Source: an uncultured Alphaproteobacteria bacterium (GTDB lineage Bacteria > Pseudomonadota > Alphaproteobacteria > RF32 > CAG-239). Taken from it: DNA of 64,000 bases. Both the position numbers and the translations under genes were made by a program. This document shows positions 57,715 to 64,000 of the stretch, piece after piece. Position 1 is the first letter of the stretch. Every line of letters starts with the position of its first letter. Where the stretch lies: contig CAKQRZ010000009.1 in assembly GCA_934271715.1 (NCBI GenBank), positions 25,419 through 89,418 of the forward strand, written 5' to 3'. Below the pieces are notes generated by a model, which saw nothing but the letters and a program-made list of their open reading frames with translations, made no database searches and was not told the origin of the DNA.

Positions 57715-58643
57715 CAGCAAAACCGGCGCCGCGCAATAAAACCATTACGCTTACTCCGTGCGAGGAAGCCAGCTATGCTAAACAAGCCGTAAAATTATCG
57801 TCAAAAAATCAAAATCAAAATTTGTGCGATGCGGTGGTTTGGCAGGATACAATGCGGGCGCTGAGCTATATTCCGGATAATTTCGCCGATTTGATGATTG
57901 CCGACCCGCCGTATAATCTGACTAAGAATTTCGGCAAAAGCACTTTTAAGCAGATGGATTTTTCAGAGTATAAAAATTGGCTGGATAAGTGGCTGTCAAA
58001 AGTAGTGCGGATTCTCAAGCCCAACGCCAGCCTGTATATATGTTCGGATTGGCAAAGCTCTATTGTAATTCCTTTGGTTGCAGGAAAATATTTTAAGCTG
58101 CGCAACCGTATTTCTTGGGAGCGCGACAAGGGCAGGGCCGCCGCCGGTAATTGGAAAAATTGTCTGGAAGATATTTGGTATTATACAAAATCGGATGAAT
58201 ATACCTTTAATCTGGATGCGGTCAAAGTTCAGCGCACGGTGTTGGCTCCGTACCGCGATAATAAAGGCTCCCCGAAAGATTGGCAGGAAGAAAACGGTCA
58301 AAAAATCCGCTATACGGCGCCGTCAAATATCTGGACGGATATCACGATTCCTTTTTGGTCTATGGCCGAAAATACCGAACATCCCACCCAAAAGCCTGAA
58401 AAACTGATTGCTAAGCTGATTTTGGCGTCCAGCAATGAAGGCGATATGGTTTTTGACCCGTTTTTAGGTTCCGGCACCACGGCGGTCGCCGCCAAAAAAT
58501 TGGGACGCCGTTATTTAGGAATTGAACGGGAGCGCAAATATGTGGCGCTGGCTTTGAAACGTCTGGAAATGGCTGAAACAGCAAAAAATATTCAGGGTTA
58601 CGAAAACGGCGTGTTCAAGAGCCGCAATCCAAACCGCGAATAG
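57711..58643 (+). CDS. Site-specific DNA adenine methyltransferase (beta class)
   Basis: 310 residues starting at GTG. ADPPYNLTKNF (motif IV, DPPY) comes first and FDPFLGSGTTAVAAKKLGRR (motif I) near the C-terminus, the beta-class order used by CcrM and many restriction-linked enzymes. It lacks the extra C-terminal domain of CcrM and no restriction enzyme gene is adjacent, so it is probably an orphan methyltransferase. The specificity is unknown. It overlaps the HPr stop by 4 nt, an odd partner for PTS genes. Confidence 0.9.
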   Translation: MTAKPAPRNKTITLTPCEEASYAKQAVKLSSKNQNQNLCDAVVWQDTMRALSYIPDNFADLMIADPPYNLTKNFGKSTFKQMDFSEYKNWLDKWLSKVVRILKPNASLYICSDWQSSIVIPLVAGKYFKLRNRISWERDKGRAAAGNWKNCLEDIWYYTKSDEYTFNLDAVKVQRTVLAPYRDNKGSPKDWQEENGQKIRYTAPSNIWTDITIPFWSMAENTEHPTQKPEKLIAKLILASSNEGDMVFDPFLGSGTTAVAAKKLGRRYLGIERERKYVALALKRLEMAETAKNIQGYENGVFKSRNPNRE

Positions 58644-58726
58644 GTGTGATTAACTTAGAAAAGTCTTGAGTTTTCTCTTTTTTCAACCTATATATAAAGG
58701 CGAATAAATATTTTTGAGGAAGATAA

Positions 58727-60592
58727 ATGAGATTTGGAAAAAACGCAATTATCTGGCTTGTGGCCTTTGTTGCTCTTTCTTTTATGATGAGTTTTATGGA
58801 AAATAAAAATTTTTCCTCCAGCTATGAAAATCTGGCATTTTCTGATTTTATGAATGAAGTAAAAGGGAAACGCATCGCAAGCGTGACGATGTCCGGCGCC
58901 GAAATTTTCAGCGTGGCGTCAGACGGTAAAAAGTATATTACTTATACTCCGTACAGCCCGACCACGGTTGATACTCTGTTGGCAAACAATGTAAAAGTAG
59001 ACGCTAAGCCGCAGGATACTACGGGCGATACGTTTTGGAGCATTGTTATTTCTTGGTTTCCGATGATTTTACTGGTCGGTGTTTGGATTTTCTTTATGCG
59101 CCAAGCCAGCGCCGGAAACAGCAAAGCCATGAGTTTCGGCAAGTCGCGCGCCCGCCTGATAGAAAATACCAAGCGCGTTACTTTTAACGATGTGGCCGGA
59201 GCCGATGAATCTAAGCAAGAGCTTGAAGAAATTGTTGATTTTTTGAAAGATCCGCAAAAGTTCCAGCGGTTAGGCGGCAAAATTCCAAAGGGCGTTTTGC
59301 TGGTCGGACCTCCGGGAACCGGTAAAACGTTGCTGGCTAAGGCTGTGGCCGGAGAAGCAAATGTGCCGTTTTTCTCTATTTCCGGCTCAGACTTTGTAGA
59401 AATGTTTGTCGGCGTCGGCGCCTCCCGCGTCCGCGATATGTTTGCTCAAGCCAAAAAGAATGCGCCGTGCTTACTGTTTATTGATGAAATAGACGCGGTA
59501 GGGCGTCACCGCGGCGCCGGTTTAGGCGGTGGAAACGATGAACGCGAACAGACTCTTAACCAGCTGTTGGTGGAAATGGACGGCTTTGAACCGAATGAAA
59601 ATGTAATTCTGATAGCCGCCACCAACCGTCCGGATGTTTTGGATCCGGCTTTGCTGCGTCCGGGGCGTTTTGACCGTCAGGTTACGGTCAGCAATCCGGA
59701 TGTGAAAGGACGCGAGGCAATTTTAAATGTGCATGTACGCAAAGTTCCGTTGGCAAAAGATGTGGATTTATCTGTTGTTGCTAGAGGAACTCCTGGATTC
59801 TCCGGCGCTGATTTAGCTAACTTGGTAAATGAAGCCGCTTTGTTGGCGGCTCGCCGCAATAAACGCAAAGTCACCGCCGAGGATTTTGATAATGCTAAAG
59901 ACAAGGTGCTTATGGGAAGTGAGCGCAAGTCTATGGCGATGGACGAACAGGAGAAAAAACTGACTGCTTATCATGAAGCCGGTCACGCTATTTGCTCGCT
60001 GCATGTTAAAGAAACCGACCCTATTCATAAGGCAACGATAATTCCAAGAGGTCGTGCTTTGGGTATGGTGCAGCAGCTGCCGGAGAAAGACCAATATTCA
60101 TATACCCGCGCTAAAATGCTTTCGCGTCTGATTATTTGTATGGGCGGCCGCGTGAGCGAGGAGCTGAAGTTTGGCTATGACAAAGTTACATCCGGTGCTT
60201 CATCGGATATTGCCGCCGCCACTAATTTAGCACGTGCTATGGTTACAGAATGGGGAATGAGCGATGTTTTGGGACCTGTGATGTATGTTGAAAACTCTAA
60301 TGAAGTTTTCTTGGGACGCAGCGTTACGCAAAACCAAAATATGAGTGAGGAAACTGCTCGTCTGGTGGATTCGGAAATCAAACGGTTGGTGACCGATGCA
60401 CATGCCGAGGCCGCAAAAATCTTAAAGGAAAATGATAAAGAACTGGAAACTTTAGCTCAGGCTTTAATGGAATATGAAACCTTAACCGGCGAAGAAATAA
60501 AGGATGTGCTGGCCGGCAAAAAAATTAACCGCGCCGAGCAAACGCCTGTGCCGCCGGAAAAACAGACAAAAGTTTCTGTACCGGAAGTTTAA
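58727..60592 (+). CDS. ftsH: ATP-dependent zinc metalloprotease FtsH
   Basis: 621 residues: two N-terminal TM helices around a small periplasmic domain, AAA domain with GPPGTGKTLLAKAVAGEA and LLFIDEIDAVGRHRG, second region of homology with NRPDVLDPALLRPGRFDRQ, and the protease domain with HEAGHAIC. It degrades membrane and some cytosolic proteins at the inner membrane. GAGGAAGATAA precedes the ATG. The usual upstream tilS is not here. Confidence 0.97.
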   Translation: MRFGKNAIIWLVAFVALSFMMSFMENKNFSSSYENLAFSDFMNEVKGKRIASVTMSGAEIFSVASDGKKYITYTPYSPTTVDTLLANNVKVDAKPQDTTGDTFWSIVISWFPMILLVGVWIFFMRQASAGNSKAMSFGKSRARLIENTKRVTFNDVAGADESKQELEEIVDFLKDPQKFQRLGGKIPKGVLLVGPPGTGKTLLAKAVAGEANVPFFSISGSDFVEMFVGVGASRVRDMFAQAKKNAPCLLFIDEIDAVGRHRGAGLGGGNDEREQTLNQLLVEMDGFEPNENVILIAATNRPDVLDPALLRPGRFDRQVTVSNPDVKGREAILNVHVRKVPLAKDVDLSVVARGTPGFSGADLANLVNEAALLAARRNKRKVTAEDFDNAKDKVLMGSERKSMAMDEQEKKLTAYHEAGHAICSLHVKETDPIHKATIIPRGRALGMVQQLPEKDQYSYTRAKMLSRLIICMGGRVSEELKFGYDKVTSGASSDIAAATNLARAMVTEWGMSDVLGPVMYVENSNEVFLGRSVTQNQNMSEETARLVDSEIKRLVTDAHAEAAKILKENDKELETLAQALMEYETLTGEEIKDVLAGKKINRAEQTPVPPEKQTKVSVPEV

Positions 60593-60610
60593 TATATAAA
60601 AGAGGATAAA

Positions 60611-61507
60611 ATGGATTTTAAAGAACTAGGTTTAAGCGAAACCACTATAAAAGCGATTAACGAAGCCGGAATTTTGGCGCCGACAACTGTGCAGACTGAT
60701 GTTATACCGTCTATTTTGGCTGGAAAAGACGTGTTTGCCATTGCTCCGGCCGGCTGCGGCAAAACCTGCTCCTATGTGTTTCCGCTGATAGATATTATAG
60801 CCCGTCATGAGGCGCAGAATATTTTGGTTATTACCGCCAACTCTAAACAGTCGGTAAGTGTTTCGGACCGTTTTGCCGTATTTAACAAATATCATGAAAT
60901 CAGCGAAGCTGCGCTTACGGATAATGAAGAAAATGTTGACGAAGAAGCTAATGTTATTATCGCTTCTCCGAGCTTGCTGCTGGATTTGCTGAAAGAAGAC
61001 AAAGTTGATTTGTCAAACATCAATATTTTGGTGGTTGATGATATCAACCTCATCAAAAAACTGCACCAGCTGCAGAATTTGGAACAGGTTTTGGAAGTTT
61101 TGCCTGCCGATAAGCAGAACATTGTGTTTACTAACCGCCGCTCTAAAGAAACGCAGGATATTTTGGATAAGATTCTGAAAACTCCGGCCGAAATTAAAGT
61201 AGACCGCGCTAAAGAACAAGAGGCGGTGCAAATTGAACCGGCAGAGGCGGAAAATGCGCCTAAAGCCGATGAACAGGCTGCACCGGCAGTGGAAGAACCG
61301 GTTGAAGCGCCTGCCGAAACCACAGCTCGTCCGGAACGCCGAAACCGCCGCGACCAGCGCGGCGAACGCCGCAGAAATGCCGATAAACACGAGGGAAATC
61401 CTAAAGACAGCGAGGCGATGAGCTTAATGCGCAAGTTCCATACTTTTGGCCGCCGCACGCCGGATTTTCTGCTGACTAAAGTAGAATTGGCCGAGGATAA
61501 TCAATAA
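60611..61507 (+). CDS. Half DEAD-box protein with basic disordered tail
   Basis: 298 residues. Residues 1-205 are the first RecA domain of a DEAD-box helicase: F/G-L-S start, Q motif region ILAPTTVQTDVIPSIL, motif I APAGCGKT, but motif Ia is ITANSKQSV and motif II reads VVDDIN instead of DEAD. The second RecA domain is missing; instead there is an acidic linker and a basic tail (RPERRNRRDQRGERRRNADK). ATPase and unwinding activity are doubtful. It may bind RNA through the tail. It lies 18 bp after ftsH with AGAGGATAAA as ribosome-binding site. Confidence 0.78.
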   Translation: MDFKELGLSETTIKAINEAGILAPTTVQTDVIPSILAGKDVFAIAPAGCGKTCSYVFPLIDIIARHEAQNILVITANSKQSVSVSDRFAVFNKYHEISEAALTDNEENVDEEANVIIASPSLLLDLLKEDKVDLSNINILVVDDINLIKKLHQLQNLEQVLEVLPADKQNIVFTNRRSKETQDILDKILKTPAEIKVDRAKEQEAVQIEPAEAENAPKADEQAAPAVEEPVEAPAETTARPERRNRRDQRGERRRNADKHEGNPKDSEAMSLMRKFHTFGRRTPDFLLTKVELAEDNQ

Positions 61508-61531
61508 TTTGTGTTTTTTTGCAAAAAAAAC

Positions 61532-61559
61532 TTGAAAATTTACGCTGTTAGGCTATAAA
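61532..61559 (+). promoter_or_regulatory. Promoter of yebC-ruvC
   Basis: TTGAAA at 61532, 16-nt spacer, TATAAA at 61554. Confidence 0.6.
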
Positions 61560-61597
61560 AATGCCATAAAGAATCAAGTTTTTGAGGAGATTAAAGA

Positions 61598-62356
61598 ATG
61601 TCAGGACATTCCCAGTTTAAGAATATTATGTACAGAAAAGGCGCACAAGATGCTAAAAAAGCGCGCGTTTTCGCTAAATTAGCCCGTGAAATTACCGTTG
61701 CCGCTAAGAGCGGTTTGCCTGAGCCGGATAAAAACCCGCGTTTGCGTTTGGCTATTCAGGCTGCCCGTGCCGAAAGCATGCCGAAAGACAACATTGAACG
61801 CGCTATCGCCAAAGCTACTACCGTGGCCGGCGGCGCAGACTTTGTTTCTATGCGCTATGAGGGCTTTTCTTCAGGTAAAGTTGCTGTAATTGTAGAAGCT
61901 TTGACCGATAACAAAAACCGTACTGCCGGTAATGTCCGCACCATTTTCGGCAAACGCGGCGGCGCTATGGGCGAAAATGGCTCGGTTGCTTTCAACTTTG
62001 AACGTATCGGCTATATTCAATATCCGGCTTCAGTTGCTAGTGCCGATGAAATGTTTGAAGCTGCTTTGGAAGCAGGTGCTAACGAAGTTGTTTCTGATGA
62101 AAATTATCATGAAATTGAAACTTTGCCAGATGACTTGTCCGCTGTTACCGGCGCTTTGGAAGCTAAATACGGCACTCCGTCAGCTTCTCGTTTGGACTGG
62201 AAACCGACCGTTAAAGTTGAAATTAAAGATGTTGACAGCGCCCGTAAGTTTTTGGAATTTGTTGACGCTTTGGAGGATGACGAAGACGTTCAGCATGTTT
62301 ACCACAATGCGGATATTGCCGAAGATGTTATGGCTCAGCTGGCCGGCGAGGAATAA
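61598..62356 (+). CDS. YebC/PmpR family regulatory protein
   Basis: 252 residues starting MSGHSQFKNIMYRKGAQDAK, with the YebC three-domain layout and AESMPKDNIERAIAKATT. Most family members begin MAGHSKW; the S-Q-F variant is seen in some alphaproteobacteria. YebC proteins act as regulators, and members have been linked to translation of proline-rich stretches. GAGGAGATTAAAG precedes the ATG. It is followed by ruvC with a 1-bp overlap, a common pairing. Confidence 0.95.
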   Translation: MSGHSQFKNIMYRKGAQDAKKARVFAKLAREITVAAKSGLPEPDKNPRLRLAIQAARAESMPKDNIERAIAKATTVAGGADFVSMRYEGFSSGKVAVIVEALTDNKNRTAGNVRTIFGKRGGAMGENGSVAFNFERIGYIQYPASVASADEMFEAALEAGANEVVSDENYHEIETLPDDLSAVTGALEAKYGTPSASRLDWKPTVKVEIKDVDSARKFLEFVDALEDDEDVQHVYHNADIAEDVMAQLAGEE

Positions 62357-62838
62357 TGCGCATCTTGGGGCTGGATCCTAGCTTATCCTCTACAGGGTGG
62401 GGGGTTATTGAAGTGAATGCAAACCGTCTGCAATACGTTGCGGACGGTTTTATTCCTACTTCGCCTAAAATGCCGATAGAAGAACGGCTGGATATTATTT
62501 TTAATACGTTAAGCGAAGTTATTGAAACCTATCAGCCGGTGGAAGCGGCGATTGAAAAAACGTTTCTTAACTCCAATCCGGAAACTTCGCTTAAATTAAG
62601 CATGGCGCGCGGCGTGGTTATTTTGGCGGCCGGTCATTATCATCTGCCGCTGTTTGAATTTGACCCGACTAAGGTTAAAAAAGCGCTGGTCGGGGTCGGA
62701 CACGCTGATAAAAATCAGGTTGAAACCATGGTTAAAATTCTGCTTCCGGGCTGCAAGCCGAAAAATAACGATGCTTCAGACGCTTTGGCGATGGCGATTA
62801 CCCGCAGCCATTACCGTACGTCTGTTTCCTATAAATAG
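62356..62838 (+). CDS. ruvC: Holliday junction resolvase RuvC
   Basis: 160 residues: MRILGLDPSLSSTGWGVIE with catalytic Asp7, AAIEKTFLNSNPETSLKLS with Glu, and DASDALAMAITRSHYR with the last two acidic residues. It cuts Holliday junctions with RuvAB, which are not in the window (the next gene is an accessory pilin). The start overlaps the yebC stop (TAATG). Confidence 0.96.
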   Translation: MRILGLDPSLSSTGWGVIEVNANRLQYVADGFIPTSPKMPIEERLDIIFNTLSEVIETYQPVEAAIEKTFLNSNPETSLKLSMARGVVILAAGHYHLPLFEFDPTKVKKALVGVGHADKNQVETMVKILLPGCKPKNNDASDALAMAITRSHYRTSVSYK

Positions 62839-62842
62839 CCGC

Positions 62843-63862
62843 CTAAAACCAAAATACCACGGCGCAGTATTTTTCTTTTTCACAAGAATAGCAAGCGTCT
62901 TTAATTTGCTGTAGCGTTATATCCCGCAGGCAGGTTACGTTTTTACTGCAGAATTTATCGCCGAAAAAACTGGCGCTTGAACCATACATCCACGCTTTTT
63001 CTAAGTTTGAATGCAAAGGAGCGGCAACATTGCTGAAAATCTCACGGCATAGTTTGGGATTAAAAGCTTTGGATTTTCGCCAAACTTTATCATCGCCGGC
63101 TCCAAATCCTCCTAGATAAAAATCTACACTCAGTTTTCCGAGTTCATTTACAAATATCTGAATGTGATTGCCGTAAGCGTCAGATATTACAGAATCATTT
63201 ATTTTTTGCCAATTTTGCGGAACCAGACCGGCAGAGTCCACATAGTTAATTAACGATGTGAAGCTAACATTCGCATTTGTGGCTAATTTTTTAAGGTCTG
63301 CCTCATGCTCTAATAATCCGAAAATCAGCATATTATAATCGCCTATAGCCTTATTCATCTTAAACTTTTCCATAGCTTGCGAATATCCTGCGATTCCGCC
63401 GACTGACAGTACACCGATAATCGCCAGCACACCCAGCATTTCAATCATGCTGCGACCTAGCGGGTTTTCGCTTCTAGCACCCGTCATCCTAGGTCGTGAC
63501 GCACAGTTTGTGCCTAGTATCTTGTCGCACCAAGGGCGGCGCAATCCCTCGCCCCGTGCGGGAGAGGGGGCAGGCTTGCCTGCGGGTGAGGGGTGCTTAA
63601 AGAATTTGCAAGAGGCACTAAACATGCGTTTCAAGCCCAAATACAGAACGTCATACTTGTCGCCACACCCTGCTGGCTGTGGCAGACGAGTATCCATGAC
63701 TTTGTTGCCAACGGCAACGCATATTGACATTGCTTTAGCAATGGCGTTATGGATTCTCCGCCATAGTACTTCCAGTAGGGAGTACCGGCGAAGAATGACG
63801 TTGCAAACGGGTGCTGGAGACGCAGACTTAGTGTTAGTTGCGGTGTTTTTATTACCCCTCAC
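62843..63862 (-). CDS. Type IV pilin-like protein with inserted repeats (copy 8)
   Basis: The family core G|RSMIEMLGVLAIIGVLSVGG with GYSQAMEKFKMNK, a variable middle and a C-terminus VTCLRDITLQQIKDACYSC ending CAVVFWF. A GTG at 63862 is the first start in the visible frame, but the frame stays open to the window edge through TTSPLEGEVGASLRVRG and LIKGAFSAVQHVFAGF, the same leader as copies 1, 5 and 7. The real start with its TC tract should lie just outside the window. Both repeat elements are inside the coding frame. It is convergent with ruvC, 4 bp apart. Confidence 0.75.
   Translation of the reverse strand: MRGNKNTATNTKSASPAPVCNVILRRYSLLEVLWRRIHNAIAKAMSICVAVGNKVMDTRLPQPAGCGDKYDVLYLGLKRMFSASCKFFKHPSPAGKPAPSPARGEGLRRPWCDKILGTNCASRPRMTGARSENPLGRSMIEMLGVLAIIGVLSVGGIAGYSQAMEKFKMNKAIGDYNMLIFGLLEHEADLKKLATNANVSFTSLINYVDSAGLVPQNWQKINDSVISDAYGNHIQIFVNELGKLSVDFYLGGFGAGDDKVWRKSKAFNPKLCREIFSNVAAPLHSNLEKAWMYGSSASFFGDKFCSKNVTCLRDITLQQIKDACYSCEKEKYCAVVFWF
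63483..63593 (-). repeat. Dispersed palindromic repeat (family 2), copy C
   Basis: 111 bp, same position before GRSMIE and same frame as copies A and B. The first palindrome is slightly decayed (CCTAGG with CCTAGT). Confidence 0.8.
63649..63800 (-). repeat. 152-bp multi-hairpin MITE-like element, copy C
   Basis: Terminal inverted repeats CGTCATACTTGTCGCC and GGCGAAGAATGACG, the same internal stems as copies A and B, identical length. Confidence 0.85.
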
Positions 63863-64000
63863 CCGGAGCGATGCTCCGACCTCTCCCTCAAGGGGCGAGG
63901 TTGTTAGTTTTGTTCTGAGCGTATTATTACCGAAAGTATCATTTTTTCTGCCAAACCCTGCAAAAACGTGCTGAACGGCAGAAAAAGCGCCTTTAATCAG
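63863..64000 (-). other. Pilin leader reading frame 8, cut by the window edge
   Basis: Pilin-frame reading LIKGAFSAVQHVFAGFGRK, NDTFGNNTLRTKLTTSPLEG, then E-V-G-A-S-L-R-V-R-G, without a stop up to base 64000. The TC tract and ATG expected from copies 1, 5 and 7 would begin about 14 bases beyond the edge. Confidence 0.65.

Overview
The window looks like the chromosome of a host-associated, anaerobic alphaproteobacterium. Supporting signs are the ihfB-lapA-accD order, a DivL-like PAS protein near tsaB, a bactofilin-M23 pair, a very large pyruvate:ferredoxin oxidoreductase and moderately AT-rich DNA. Gut lineages of the RF32/CAG-239 type are my guess from general knowledge. I could run no database search, so the species is not assigned.

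Housekeeping blocks: the end of rplT with pheS-pheT-proS (1-5.3 kb); nifJ-type oxidoreductase (7.2-10.8 kb); uup, hemW, dgkA and an OmpH-like gene (20-25 kb); ettA and rpmJ (28-31 kb); rpsD (32.4 kb); smpB, bactofilin, M23 peptidase and a MacAB-type exporter (39.8-45.3 kb); accD, lapA, ihfB, tsaB (51.5-53.9 kb); a short PTS pair, a DNA methyltransferase, ftsH, a half DEAD-box protein, yebC and ruvC (56.6-62.8 kb). There are two clear tRNAs (Met-CAU, Pro-CGG).

Between these blocks sits a dispersed family of type IV pilin-like genes: seven copies plus one 3' remnant. All share an almost invariant N-terminal segment beginning GRSMIEMLGVLA, with divergent bodies and a Cys-rich C-terminus. They come with two kinds of 5' region. 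Copies at 5.9, 38.3, 45.4 and 62.8 kb have a shared leader: sigma70 promoter (TTGACT-N16-TATAGA), Shine-Dalgarno, ATG and a TC dinucleotide tract (three of the four starts are inside the window), followed by a long open leader running in frame into the pilin. In all three visible copies the tract length (17, 17 and 15 nt) puts the ATG out of frame with the pilin. This looks like phase variation by slipped-strand mispairing. Copies at 14.2, 26.9 and 31.7 kb instead have a structured leader RNA with covarying helices, a pseudoknot-like pairing and an intrinsic terminator just before the gene, which is the layout of a riboswitch or attenuator.

Small repeats have entered coding 5' ends in frame: a 152-bp multi-hairpin element (three copies, always in the same frame) and a 111-117-bp element (three copies). 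A gene for a secreted Cys-rich repeat protein at 46.6 kb also carries one, and its promoter lies between perfect 22-bp inverted repeats, so it may be invertible.

Accessory genes include a HEPN-MNT toxin-antitoxin pair, a RhuM-family gene, a broken ISL3 transposase, a DinJ/YafQ pair whose toxin carries an amber stop, an MBL-fold hydrolase, and a RloA/RloB (AbiL-like) defence pair flanked by 36-bp direct repeats of a terminator.
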